From: Gammaproteobacteria bacterium | Lineage (GTDB): Bacteria; Pseudomonadota; Gammaproteobacteria; Pseudomonadales; PIVM01 | Direction of reading: 5' to 3' | Length of the DNA: 32,033 nt | NCBI GenBank assembly: GCA_003353945.1 | Contig: PIVM01000052.1 | Coordinates: 1 to 32,033, forward strand | Shown here: positions 15,355 to 23,298 of the stretch, piece after piece | Position numbering within the stretch: position 1 is the first letter of the stretch | Layout: the number at the start of each line of letters is the position of its first letter | The notes under the pieces: model-generated | Told to the model about the DNA's origin: nothing | The model's input: only the letters and a program-made list of their open reading frames with translations | Databases searched by the model: none | Translations under genes and position numbers: made by a program

Positions 15355-16524
15355 TTGAGTAAACTCGGCGAGTTAAAAAATATAGATTGGACCAAGATAG
15401 ATTGGCAGACTGAATTAAAGAGCAACATCAACACCATAGATACACTCAAGCAATACATCGACTTTTCAGAAGGTGAAGAGAAGACATTGAGGGACGTCGT
15501 TGACAATCACCCGATCAACATTCCAAGGTATTATCTGAGCCTAATCGATGAAAACAACGACAAAGACCCAATCCGAAAACTGGCTCTCCCAAATGAAGAT
15601 GAATTAGTCGTCGCAGGCGCTATGGGTGAGACTACCAAAGACCCCTATGGTGATGACAAGCACGACAAAGGCAATGGGGTTCTACACAAATACCCCTATT
15701 CCGCGCTGATTGTCGCCACAGACTATTGTTCCATGTATTGTAGACACTGCTTTAGAAAAGCAATTGTCGGCTTGCCCAATGACAAAACGGTTGAGAACTT
15801 TCAATGTGCCGCAGAATACATTCGAGAGCACAAAGAGATAACCAACGTTATTATCTCAGGTGGTGACCCTCTCCTCATTAACACACAAAGGATTAGAAAA
15901 ATACTGCAAAGCCTTGTGGATATCGAACACGTCAACTATGTTCGCATCGGCACAAGAACACCGGCTGTATATCCCATGCGATTCTTTGATGACGATTTAC
16001 TGAAATGTTTTGAAGAGTTTAATAAGCGCAAAACTCTCTATCTACCGACGCACTTTAACCACGTTAATGAGATCACCGACATCGCCAAAGAAGCAGTGTT
16101 GCGCATTCGCCAAACCGGCGTCACCGTCAACAATCAGGCCGTATTTCTGGAAGGTGTTAACGATAGTGTAGAAGACATTGAAAACCTGATGAATGGTTTG
16201 GTGTCGATTGGCGTTAATCCATACTATTTATACCAGTGCATGCCGGTTTCAAGGGTAAGACACCACTTTCAAGTCCCCTTGAAAAAAGGTATTGATATCG
16301 TCGATAAAGCCAAGCAACGACTGGATGGCTATGCCAAACGATTCAAATTTATAATGGGCCACGATATAGGCAAGATAGAAATCTGTGGCAGGACCGAAGA
16401 CAAGCTGATCTTGAAACAGATTCACTCAAGACCAGAAGAGCCCGAAAAAGCCAGCCGCATGATGTTTATGAAACTCGATGATAAAGCTGGCTGGCTTGAT
16501 GATATGCAGGAGGTTGGTTTGTAG
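15355..16524 (+). CDS. KamA-family radical SAM aminomutase-like enzyme
   Basis: The 389-residue enzyme carries the radical SAM triad CSMYCRHC (Cys125, Cys129, Cys132) and the downstream VIISGGDPLL glycine motif of the lysine 2,3-aminomutase family. Lys340 (HDIGKIEI) aligns with the PLP-binding lysine. The two aspartates that hold the substrate amino group in clostridial lysine 2,3-aminomutase are not conserved. The first position is Met296 (YQCMPVSR), and no aspartate matches the second just before the PLP lysine. The length is shorter than clostridial KamA (about 416) and longer than EpmB. The start is TTG at 15355 with a weak AAGG 10 or so bases upstream; no in-frame ATG lies nearby. It stands alone and faces the nickel-type operon tail to tail. 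The substrate is probably an amino acid but not lysine. Confidence 0.8.
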   Translation: MSKLGELKNIDWTKIDWQTELKSNINTIDTLKQYIDFSEGEEKTLRDVVDNHPINIPRYYLSLIDENNDKDPIRKLALPNEDELVVAGAMGETTKDPYGDDKHDKGNGVLHKYPYSALIVATDYCSMYCRHCFRKAIVGLPNDKTVENFQCAAEYIREHKEITNVIISGGDPLLINTQRIRKILQSLVDIEHVNYVRIGTRTPAVYPMRFFDDDLLKCFEEFNKRKTLYLPTHFNHVNEITDIAKEAVLRIRQTGVTVNNQAVFLEGVNDSVEDIENLMNGLVSIGVNPYYLYQCMPVSRVRHHFQVPLKKGIDIVDKAKQRLDGYAKRFKFIMGHDIGKIEICGRTEDKLILKQIHSRPEEPEKASRMMFMKLDDKAGWLDDMQEVGL

Positions 16525-16812
16525 ATCAGAACTTGACATGGCAAGCGAGCTCAAGAAGAAAGTCCATTACCGCGAGCGTTAAATGGCTGCTTTTCAGCTA
16601 ATTTGTGAGAATAGTTAATCTGGAAACGGTCCGTTTACTCCAAATTGTTGTCCATCGGTGTAAGGCCAGGTCGGAACCTGTTTTGAAAACTGCAAGGTCG
16701 AGTACGGACTTATACGCATTAAGTGTGCGCATTAAGCGTATTAGGCATTAAGTAATTCATATCATCAAAACCCCATGTTCGCCATTTGAACCATGCGCAG
16801 TAGAAAATTAGC
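16525..16812. other. Intergenic region between convergent KamA and transporter genes
   Basis: No gene is seen. The octamer GCATTAAG occurs three times (16716-16723, 16729-16736, 16745-16752). No clear terminator hairpin with a T-run was found for either flanking gene. Confidence 0.5.
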
Positions 16813-17514
16813 CTACAAACCTAGCGTAATAATCGCCAAACCACAAAGCGTGATTGTGCCGCCTGCCAGGGAGTGTGACCAACGTTCCAGTGGTTCCAGT
16901 CGAAAACGATTAAGACCGGCTAGCCCAGCGAGGGTGACAGCCAGCATGGTAATGATGGTGGCTACAAAAAAGACCAGAGCTGTGGCAATAGCGAGACCCC
17001 ATAAGCCTCTGCTGGCTGGCACGACAAATAATGGAATGAGCGGTTCACAGGGGCCGAGTACGAAGATTAAAAACAGCACCCAGAAAGTCATCTTTTTGGC
17101 ATCCATTTTACGGTGTTTGTGGATATGTTTGCCGTGACTATGAATGTGTAATTGTTCGCCGTGGGCATGGGCTTCGTAATCGGTGGAATGACGTAGTGCA
17201 TGACGGGCGCCCCAAAGCCCATAGCTGGCCCCAAAAACAACCATACACCAAGCGGCCCAGTCGCCGCGTCCAGCTTCAAGTTGTTCTATATCGCCGATCG
17301 CCAGACCAACCGCCAGGCCAATCAGGCCCAATACGATTGAGCTGAGTACATGGCCAGTGCCACAGGCGCTGACCACCAGCAGTGTTTTCTTAACACTCCA
17401 GTGCTGTGCCTTTGCCATGGTTAGAAAGGGGAGGTAATGATCAGGTCCGAGAAAAGTATGAATTACCGCAACACCGGCGGTAGTCATTAACAAGCTGAAG
17501 GATAATTCATCCAC
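16813..17514 (-). CDS. NicO/RcnA-like nickel or cobalt transporter
   Basis: The product has about 234 residues and six or so hydrophobic segments. Near its N-terminus HTFLGPDHYLPF resembles the H-x(4,5)-D-H metal-selectivity motif of nickel/cobalt transporters. The central cytoplasmic or periplasmic loop is very His-rich (AHAHGEQLHIHSHGKHIHKH), as in RcnA-type exporters and related permeases. The region FVLGPCEPLIPLFVVPA is a second conserved membrane motif of this group. The GTG at 17514 is preferred because it puts the HTFLGPDH motif about 15 residues from the start, as in relatives. ATG at 17556 is an alternative that overlaps the preceding CooC-type gene. As the last gene of an operon with CooC- and ACS-like genes it probably moves nickel. 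Direction of transport is not determined. Confidence 0.75.
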   Translation of the reverse strand: MDELSFSLLMTTAGVAVIHTFLGPDHYLPFLTMAKAQHWSVKKTLLVVSACGTGHVLSSIVLGLIGLAVGLAIGDIEQLEAGRGDWAAWCMVVFGASYGLWGARHALRHSTDYEAHAHGEQLHIHSHGKHIHKHRKMDAKKMTFWVLFLIFVLGPCEPLIPLFVVPASRGLWGLAIATALVFFVATIITMLAVTLAGLAGLNRFRLEPLERWSHSLAGGTITLCGLAIITLGL

Positions 17515-17530
17515 GGTGATGTCTCGATTA

Positions 17531-18352
17531 TTAGTTAACTGCTGCGGCAGTGGCATCTGCCAGAATATAGTCATCCACAACGCTGCTGTAGGCAGCCTGT
17601 GCAGGAGAGTCTGATGGCAAATCGGTGATGGGTTTGCCGATCAGGTCGTAGTCGGCAATATTCTCATCAAAGGGGATCAGACCGGCAAGTTCCAATTCAA
17701 GTTTATCGGCAGCTTCTTTAAGGTAGTCTTCTTTACCTCGAACACGATTAAAGATCAGTCCAAGATTCTGGCAACGTATGACGCGATCCTGCTCGATCAT
17801 TTTTTTCACCATCGCGGCTGTTTCCATCCCGCGAGAGCTGGGATCACTGATAATCAGCAGCGAGTGTAAACTGCGTACTACCTGACGGTTTATTTGTTCT
17901 AGACCGGCTTCACCGTCGATTAAAATAGTGTCAAAGTTTTCTGACAAGGTTTCGATGGCGCGGCGGAGCAACGAGTTCACAGGGCAGAAGCATCCAAGAG
18001 TTTCTGTGCGGCCCATCGCCAGAACAGAAAAGTTATCCAGTTCAGTCAGCGCTTCAAAGACCATGTAATCGAGCTTATCGGCAATTTGGACTTTTTCGTC
18101 GTTTTTACCGCTCTTGGCTCGGGAGGTGCGAATGATTTCTTCACGCACTTCGCCCATGGTTCGCCGAACTTTCACGCCGAGGGCGCTTAGCAGGCCCATG
18201 GCCGGGTCAGCGTCAATCAGCAATAAATTGCCAGCGCGAGGGTTTTCCGCCAAGGCTCTCGCCATCATGGCGATGGACGCGGTTTTACCGGTACCGCCCT
18301 TGCCGCATACGGCAATCATGCGTTTCGTTTTGCTTTCAGTTGGATTGCTCAT
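17531..18352 (-). CDS. CooC-type nickel-insertion ATPase
   Basis: The 273-residue protein is a MinD/SIMIBI-class ATPase. It has the deviant P-loop GKGGTGKT (17-24), the LLIDADPAMGLLSALGV switch region, and the CooC hallmark GCFCPVNSLLR with Cys121 and Cys123, the CxC pair that binds metal at the dimer interface. IDGEAGLEQINRQVV is the usual Walker B/switch II segment of CooC. Known CooC/AcsF proteins help load nickel into the C-cluster of carbon monoxide dehydrogenase or into acetyl-CoA synthase. AAAGAGGT 7 bases before the ATG at 18352 fixes the start. It follows the ACS-like gene by 79 bases and runs directly into the transporter gene. Its client in this operon is unknown, because no CODH gene is in the window. 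Confidence 0.87.
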   Translation of the reverse strand: MSNPTESKTKRMIAVCGKGGTGKTASIAMMARALAENPRAGNLLLIDADPAMGLLSALGVKVRRTMGEVREEIIRTSRAKSGKNDEKVQIADKLDYMVFEALTELDNFSVLAMGRTETLGCFCPVNSLLRRAIETLSENFDTILIDGEAGLEQINRQVVRSLHSLLIISDPSSRGMETAAMVKKMIEQDRVIRCQNLGLIFNRVRGKEDYLKEAADKLELELAGLIPFDENIADYDLIGKPITDLPSDSPAQAAYSSVVDDYILADATAAAVN

Positions 18353-18431
18353 TCAGGGAACCTCTTTGAATGCTGTATGTTATATTTCCAAGGCCCTAAG
18401 TTCTCTGCTACTGCGAGACTTTGAAATGCTG

Positions 18432-19232
18432 TTATTTATTTGATGTTGCGATAATATCTTCTTCGGCGGCGTTCTCCGAACGTTCTTTCTGTTTTATCTG
18501 AACAATGGTGTCTCGAATATCGTCGCAGACTTCCTCGTCATGACAGGTAGAACAATCGAAATCACAATCCACGTCGTAACCACGTTCTTTCCACGCTTCT
18601 TTAAGAATATCACTGCCGAGGCTTTTAGCGCTTGATACACTGTCAGCCAATTCTTCAACGTCTTTCTTACCGCTGGTGACAAACAGAATTTCCACAGACG
18701 TTATGTCGGGACGATTGGATTTAATGAGCGCTATCATGGCCTTGCCGAGTGTCTCGAAAGTAAATTCACGACTGGCAACATCGCGGCTCACCCGAGCCCA
18801 GATGTTTTCGGCGCTACTGCGAAGCATATAACCTTCAATTTGATCGCCGATTATATTGATCTGCTGCAGTTGTTCATGGTCCTGGTTTTTTAGTGCTTCG
18901 CCACCGACCATCAGTATCTGCCCGAATGGAAGGCTTTGACCTTCAGCCGTGTCGATGTCGGGGCCGATCAATGTGATTCGACCATCTTGAATCAGCGAAC
19001 AGTTTTCAGTCCATAGGAGGTGAGAGGTAGAACCGGCCAAAGGATTGCCCAGTTCAACAAAGGTATTGCCACGCATGATAATGCCCTGCATGGCACCCTT
19101 GCCAATCTTGATCGGTATCGAGGCGCGCAGTTCATCCACAGTGTCACGATGCACAGTCTGTGTGCAGTTGTCACCCTGCATGGACTGAATGAAGTCATGC
19201 GTTGCTTTGATATAGCCATCAAAAGCTGCCAT
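18432..19232 (-). CDS. Small acetyl-CoA-synthase (AcsB/CdhC)-like domain protein
   Basis: The 266-residue protein resembles the middle part of the acetyl-CoA synthase beta subunit. The stretch IPIKIGKGAMQGIIMRGNTF then VELGNP (39-64), DGRITLIGPDID (83-94) and LPFGQILMVGGEAL (101-114) follow the order and spacing of AcsB/CdhC. So does the IWARVSRDV segment (144-152). The C-terminus has four cysteines, Cys223, 227, 230 and 236 (C-x3-C-x2-C-x5-C), at the place where ACS begins its A-cluster motif FYGCTLCQSF. The rest of the A-cluster domain, including the Ni-binding CGC, is absent. GAGGAGGT before the ATG at 19232 fixes the start; the longer frame is not used. It lies between the dehydratase-like subunits and the CooC-type ATPase. 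It could be a metal-cluster scaffold, an electron carrier or a third subunit. The family match is from memory and needs a profile search. Confidence 0.6.
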   Translation of the reverse strand: MAAFDGYIKATHDFIQSMQGDNCTQTVHRDTVDELRASIPIKIGKGAMQGIIMRGNTFVELGNPLAGSTSHLLWTENCSLIQDGRITLIGPDIDTAEGQSLPFGQILMVGGEALKNQDHEQLQQINIIGDQIEGYMLRSSAENIWARVSRDVASREFTFETLGKAMIALIKSNRPDITSVEILFVTSGKKDVEELADSVSSAKSLGSDILKEAWKERGYDVDCDFDCSTCHDEEVCDDIRDTIVQIKQKERSENAAEEDIIATSNK

Positions 19233-19272
19233 TGATACCGTACCTCCTCGACCGATTTTTGGGGGCAGGCCG

Positions 19273-20643
19273 TTAGGCCAGTCCCATACCTCTGAAGAAG
19301 TCAGCGGTTTGCTCTTTGACTTCTTCAACACTTGTATAACGCTTGTCGTACAGATCAAGACCTACGTGCAGGAAGGGAACACCCAGATCGCGGCAGGTAT
19401 CGCGCATGATACCAACCGTGGCGGCACCATCCTTATGACCCATATGGCCTGGCCAAACTACGACGTCAATCTTGTAGTCCTCGACGATACGACGGATATC
19501 ACCGGCAAAGTTTTCGGCTGTACCGCGTGCCTGACGTATCATCGGTGCGTCCAGCAGATTACGCTTGGCCAGACTGTGGTACATGGTTTCTTCACTGGTG
19601 GTGTCGATCATGGTGTAAGGGAAGTTGCCAAACATGTCCATGACGACAACAGCACCAAACTCTTCTTCCATCCACGGCATAAATTCGAATACCCAACCGT
19701 AGGGCATAATATCGAACCAGAATATGCGGATTTTTTCTTCCCAATCTGGACGATCGATGGCGCCAATACCCTTAGCTACCCGTTCCTCACCCACTTCCAG
19801 CAGTTTTTCAAACCAGGCTGTACAACGCGGATCACCAGCCACAAAACACTGGCTTATGGCAAAGGCCTGTGCACCACCGATTTCCCAGCCATGAGGACAG
19901 GGAACATTACGTCGAAGCTCGTTGTACTCTTGCCACAGAGAGTAGGTTTTATTGGACTCTTCACAGACTTCCCGTAAGCGATCAACGGAATAGGTATGCT
20001 TAGTGTGTTCAGTGATATGGTCGGCCATGCGGTGAAGTTCTTCAGCATAATAATTGACGGCCCGTTCATCGGAGGTATAAGGCGGGTCACAGCTGTAGAT
20101 GGGTACGTCTTTCCAGGCAGAGTTGTGCTGAATCACCTGTTCCAGCATCGGGGTTCCGTCGCAGGGTGTCAGCAGACCGATTGCTACGGTGGGTAAGGGC
20201 ATCTGGCCGGTTTCAATATAATAAATGGGTAGTCGGATTGCAGTACATAGATCCTGGCTCATGCCGATCTCAACACTGGCATCAGTGTCACCCTCCAGAT
20301 AGGGTGCGGAAGCGGCCAGAAAGGGGGTTTCCATAATCATATACCAGGGCAAATCCATGGCATGGAACAATTCCGGGGCGTTACAGAAATAGCCAGCAAT
20401 AAAGGGCTTGTCATTTTCCACACAGTCGATAATGACCTCTTTGGCGTCCAGCATGATATCAAGCAGTTGTACTTGCAGTTGCCACTCTGGGCCTATCTCA
20501 ACCATCAATTTGGCGGCTTCGCGGTTTTCAGTAAAATAATCTCGTTCTACCTTGTAACGCGCCAGTGCTCTTTCTTTTGCTTCTTCGGTAGTTAAAGGCT
20601 TCGCTTCTTGTTCTTCAACAGCTGTATTTGCTTCGGTTGTCAT
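19273..20643 (-). CDS. 2-hydroxyacyl-CoA dehydratase / benzoyl-CoA reductase family, subunit A-like
   Basis: The 456-residue protein belongs to the HgdA/HgdB/BcrB/BcrC family, whose members bind [4Fe-4S] or double-cubane clusters and receive an electron at very low potential from an ATPase activator. GYFCNAPELFHAMDLPWYMI (84-103) is the family's N-terminal motif with Cys87. Other candidate ligands are Cys133 (SQDLC) and Cys161 (LLTPCDG). Where relatives have a C-terminal cysteine, this chain reads WPGHMGHKDGAATVGIM (about 397-413), with His400 and His403 and no cysteine. The N-terminal 40 residues are charged and extra. The ATG at 20643 overlaps the stop of the B-like gene (TAATG), with GAGGAGGT inside the last codons, so the two are translationally coupled. 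It probably forms a heterodimer with the B-like subunit. Substrate unknown. Confidence 0.8.
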   Translation of the reverse strand: MTTEANTAVEEQEAKPLTTEEAKERALARYKVERDYFTENREAAKLMVEIGPEWQLQVQLLDIMLDAKEVIIDCVENDKPFIAGYFCNAPELFHAMDLPWYMIMETPFLAASAPYLEGDTDASVEIGMSQDLCTAIRLPIYYIETGQMPLPTVAIGLLTPCDGTPMLEQVIQHNSAWKDVPIYSCDPPYTSDERAVNYYAEELHRMADHITEHTKHTYSVDRLREVCEESNKTYSLWQEYNELRRNVPCPHGWEIGGAQAFAISQCFVAGDPRCTAWFEKLLEVGEERVAKGIGAIDRPDWEEKIRIFWFDIMPYGWVFEFMPWMEEEFGAVVVMDMFGNFPYTMIDTTSEETMYHSLAKRNLLDAPMIRQARGTAENFAGDIRRIVEDYKIDVVVWPGHMGHKDGAATVGIMRDTCRDLGVPFLHVGLDLYDKRYTSVEEVKEQTADFFRGMGLA

Positions 20644-21815
20644 TAGACTACCTCCTCATATTTGATACCTTTGCCTTCTAGGGTCTCGATAAAAGCTTGT
20701 ACTCTAGTGCTGAGCTGGCCTTTGCCGCTGAGAATATATTCACGATCGATTTGCAAAAAGGGAATACCTGCTTTCTTTAAATCGTTATTGTTCATGTAAT
20801 GTTCTACAGACCACTGATCACAAAACAGCAAACGTTCACCAATGACACCATCGACCTTGAACTCTTTCGCCATCTCCAGCGTGAAATCCATACGTCGTTC
20901 CTGGTCACCGGTCATGCGAGGACAGGATGGGCGGTCAAAGATATAGTAATTGGCTAATGCGGTGACTGGGTCATCGTAGGACTCACTGACGGGACGCCAG
21001 AAGAGTCTTGTGCCAAAACAGGTGGAATCGGTGACAACGAGAGCGCCTTCGTTTTCAATAACATTGATAAACTCTGGGTCATCCAGTTCGCCGCCCACTA
21101 TCATGACGCGTACCCGATGTCCGCCTTTTCCTTTAACGCCTTCCATATCTTTCAGGAATTGTTCCAGAAGTACTTTATAACGCGCTTTAGGTATGGCCGT
21201 GCCAGCTACAATAACATTTAGAGCTTCCACGCCGTTCAAAGGGGGATTCTCAACGGTTCTCAGTCGGAAAACCTCTTTCTGCAGCTCGCGAACTTCGTTA
21301 TGGAGTTTGATTGCATCATTGAGTTTTTCTTGAGTGATTTCTACATCAAAGGACTCTTCAACGTCTTTGATAAGAATTTTGATCTCGTCGTCATACCATT
21401 CGATTTGTGGTTGCTCCACTTTTCTCGGCAAGCTCATGACCTTGACAAAATGGGTGTCCAGATTGCGTATCCAGTTGTCGTAAATACGACGCACATGGTC
21501 ACAGCTATTGAGGCAGACCATGCCATCAAGAAAATCAAACTCACCTTCCAATGCGAGGTTCATCGCATGACGGGGAAAACTGCAGTTGATGTTACTGAAA
21601 CAGGCATCAGACAGCTCCGTATTGGTGCTGCCGGTTGCGCGCATTCTGAAAGGTGCCAGCCCAGCGGCTGTAAAAACTTCTTCAGGAACGGTCGAGCAGA
21701 AGTAGCCCACTACTTTGCCACCGTCGCGTTTCCAGTTTTTAAGCTCTGTATTATTGAGCGTCTGTGTAGCCTCCACAAAGGTTTGGTAGGCTTCAGACTC
21801 AATATTTGTCTCCAT
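20643..21815 (-). CDS. 2-hydroxyacyl-CoA dehydratase / benzoyl-CoA reductase family, subunit B-like
   Basis: The 390-residue protein is a clear HgdB/BcrB-type subunit. It shows GYFCSTVPEEVFTAAGLAPF (37-56, Cys40), Cys72 and Cys78 before PRHAMNLALEG, the motif CLNSCDHVRRIYDNW (101-115), and LLFCDQWSVEHY (329-340, Cys332). The C-terminus ends with LQIDREYILSGKGQLSTRVQ, the most conserved segment of the family. These cysteines bind the active-site cluster that carries the electron from the activator. ATG at 21815, with GAGG 8 bases upstream, is preferred to the TTG at 21821. It follows the activator gene by 86 bases and overlaps the A-like gene by one base. Only one activator-type gene is present, so this is dehydratase- or double-cubane-type rather than the four-subunit class I benzoyl-CoA reductase. 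Confidence 0.87.
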   Translation of the reverse strand: METNIESEAYQTFVEATQTLNNTELKNWKRDGGKVVGYFCSTVPEEVFTAAGLAPFRMRATGSTNTELSDACFSNINCSFPRHAMNLALEGEFDFLDGMVCLNSCDHVRRIYDNWIRNLDTHFVKVMSLPRKVEQPQIEWYDDEIKILIKDVEESFDVEITQEKLNDAIKLHNEVRELQKEVFRLRTVENPPLNGVEALNVIVAGTAIPKARYKVLLEQFLKDMEGVKGKGGHRVRVMIVGGELDDPEFINVIENEGALVVTDSTCFGTRLFWRPVSESYDDPVTALANYYIFDRPSCPRMTGDQERRMDFTLEMAKEFKVDGVIGERLLFCDQWSVEHYMNNNDLKKAGIPFLQIDREYILSGKGQLSTRVQAFIETLEGKGIKYEEVV

Positions 21816-21901
21816 AATCAATGCCTCAGGATTTCTGTGAATTAGGTTGAAAGAGGGTTTGTATTAAGATGATAGGGTCTCCCAATTACTTATTTTATTA
21901 T

Positions 21902-22717
21902 CTATTGATTGACAGCTTCTTTTTCATTTTGAAGGCGTAATTCCAAACGTTCGGCCGCAAACAAAGAGGCGCCCAGAGCACCGGCGATCTGTGGATCGTA
22001 CGGTAGATGGACAATCTTGGTTTTGATTTTCTTTTCCAGGGCAGCTGCCAAGCCAAGGTTTTTCGAACAACCACCGGTCAATGCCACTTCATCGACAATG
22101 CCGACTCGTCTTGACATGGAGGTCAATCTGGAGGCTACCGACATATTGATGCCGGCAATAATGTCTTCCAGTTTGATGCCGTCATTAACCAGAGTGACGA
22201 CTTCTGATTCAGCAAAGACACTGCATTGGTTTGAAATCGGGCAGGGATCATCGCCCTGGTTTTCCATCGCTGAGATGCCATCAAGACCACAGCATAAGGC
22301 GCGGGCCATGGCTTCAAAAAACCGGCCAGTGCCGGCTGCACAGCGATCATTCATTTTAAATTCAAGTACAGTGCCTTTTGGCGAGACAGAGATGACTTTA
22401 CAGTCCTGTCCACCCACATCAATCACTGTTCGAATGCTGGGTACCATCCAGTGGGCACCTTTCGCATGACAGGAAATTTCAGACAAATTGTCTTCGGCAT
22501 AGGAAATGTTGAGACGGCCATAACCGGTGCTGATGATATTATCAATTTGATTGATTGACGACAGGCCTGCTTTCTCAATGGCCTGATTTAACACGAGTTC
22601 TGCAGTGTTATGCGGGTTTGTAGTAGAGCTCAGCACAGCGGCTCCGGCGATTTCGCCATTTTTCATAACTACTGCCTTACCGGTGGCAGATCCTAAATCG
22701 ATACCAGCTACTATCAT
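21902..22717 (-). CDS. 2-hydroxyacyl-CoA dehydratase activator ATPase (HgdC/BadF/BadG/BcrA/BcrD family)
   Basis: The 271-residue protein is an ASKHA-fold ATPase. It has the phosphate-1 motif VAGIDLGSATGKAVVM (3-18), STGYGR (63-68), the family motif IDVGGQDCKVI (99-109), and the two cysteines that hold one [4Fe-4S] cluster between the two monomers, Cys126 (DRCAAGTGRFFE) and Cys165 (NQCSVFAESEVVTL). In this family ATP hydrolysis drives a single electron to the HgdAB- or BcrBC-type partner. The length (about 260-270) is typical of HgdC. GGGAGGT 8 bases before the ATG at 22717 is an excellent ribosome binding site. It is the first gene of the leftward operon, so the promoter lies in the 22718-23070 region. 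The reduced electron donor, normally a ferredoxin or flavodoxin, is not encoded nearby. Confidence 0.9.
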   Translation of the reverse strand: MIVAGIDLGSATGKAVVMKNGEIAGAAVLSSTTNPHNTAELVLNQAIEKAGLSSINQIDNIISTGYGRLNISYAEDNLSEISCHAKGAHWMVPSIRTVIDVGGQDCKVISVSPKGTVLEFKMNDRCAAGTGRFFEAMARALCCGLDGISAMENQGDDPCPISNQCSVFAESEVVTLVNDGIKLEDIIAGINMSVASRLTSMSRRVGIVDEVALTGGCSKNLGLAAALEKKIKTKIVHLPYDPQIAGALGASLFAAERLELRLQNEKEAVNQ

Positions 22718-22975
22718 AAGCTTTTACCTCCCAATTATTTCGAATAACCTAACAAAACGCTTAATTATTAAACTAACGAGTAATAGCTAGTACCCTTTAT
22801 CTTAAAATATGGCTCGTATTACTAGCCCAAGCGGCTATCTTTTTAGTGACATCTGCTTATTTTTTGATTTGGCGCAAGCGCAAGGCAGCTAATATTGTCA
22901 GATATTCCAAGTAGCAACAGACTTTTGTTGGAGAATGAACTAAAACCTTAATGTTAATTAATCAAATGCTGATTG

Positions 22976-22995
22976 CGACCTTGGCTATGAGGTCG
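22976..22995. promoter_or_regulatory. Inverted repeat CGACCT-N8-AGGTCG, possible operator
   Basis: Six-base perfect arms (22976-22981 and 22990-22995) lie in the divergent region, 76 bases before the small helical protein gene and about 260 before the activator gene. The spacing suits a dimeric regulator. No regulator gene is adjacent. Confidence 0.35.
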
Positions 22996-23020
22996 TATTT
23001 TCCATGTTTATGATAAACGC

Positions 23021-23041
23021 AACAACCAACAACCAACAACC
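23021..23041 (+). repeat. Three tandem AACAACC repeats
   Basis: Three exact 7-base copies end 14 bases before the ribosome binding site (GAGGAG) of the 23071 gene, in its untranslated leader. Seven-base units can slip, but three copies is a short run. Confidence 0.75.
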
Positions 23042-23070
23042 AAGATTTAACAGGTCCTGAGGAGTTGATA

Positions 23071-23274
23071 ATGGATTTTACTGAAAAGGCTGGAAAGCGC
23101 ATTGAGCACTGGCTGGAGCATAACGAAAATCACATTAAAGAATATGAGGCTTTTGCTGAGCAGCTACAACAGGCTGGTGAAGAAGAGTGCGCCAAACATA
23201 TACTGGCGATGGCGGAATTAACACGACAGAGCAGTACTTGCCTGACAAAAGCGGTGGATGCGTTAAGCGACTAA
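23071..23274 (+). CDS. Small helical protein upstream of CooT
   Basis: The 67-residue protein is predicted to be two or three helices and has no signal or membrane segment. The conserved-looking core is KRIEHWLEHNENHIKEYEAF (residues 8-27), with His12, His16 and His20 four residues apart on one helix face. That is a plausible metal site. A cysteine follows in EEEC and another near the end. GGAG before the ATG at 23071 fixes the start; an upstream TTG at 23065 is less likely. The gene runs 24 bases ahead of the CooT-family gene, so the two form a small operon divergent from the activator operon. I do not know its family with certainty. A nickel-carrier or nickel-sensing role is inferred from its partner. 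Confidence 0.6.
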   Translation: MDFTEKAGKRIEHWLEHNENHIKEYEAFAEQLQQAGEEECAKHILAMAELTRQSSTCLTKAVDALSD

Positions 23275-23298
23275 CAGAGTTAGCAGGGTGAGAATATT

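Larger units (their letters stand above)
22718..23070. promoter_or_regulatory. Divergent promoter region of the activator operon and the CooT-type operon
   Basis: This 353-base stretch separates the leftward activator gene from the rightward small-protein/CooT genes, so both promoters lie here. It is AT-rich and holds an inverted repeat CGACCT-N8-AGGTCG at 22976-22995, a longer-spaced pair GCTAGTA/TACTAGC near 22788-22829, and three AACAACC repeats at 23021-23041. I see no FNR box (TTGAT-N4-ATCAA) or CooA-type site. Confidence 0.55.

Noticed and set aside
19273-22717. Full class I benzoyl-CoA reductase (BcrABCD)
   Set aside because: Only one activator-type ATPase gene is present, while class I benzoyl-CoA reductase needs two, and no benzoate pathway genes are in the window.
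22809-22892. A 27-codon plus-strand frame in the divergent region
   Set aside because: No ribosome binding site precedes its ATG and the peptide resembles nothing known.
22718-23070. FNR or CooA binding site in the divergent region
   Set aside because: No TTGAT-N4-ATCAA or CooA-type half-site pair was found; ATCAAATGCTGAT near 22961 has the half-sites in the wrong orientation.
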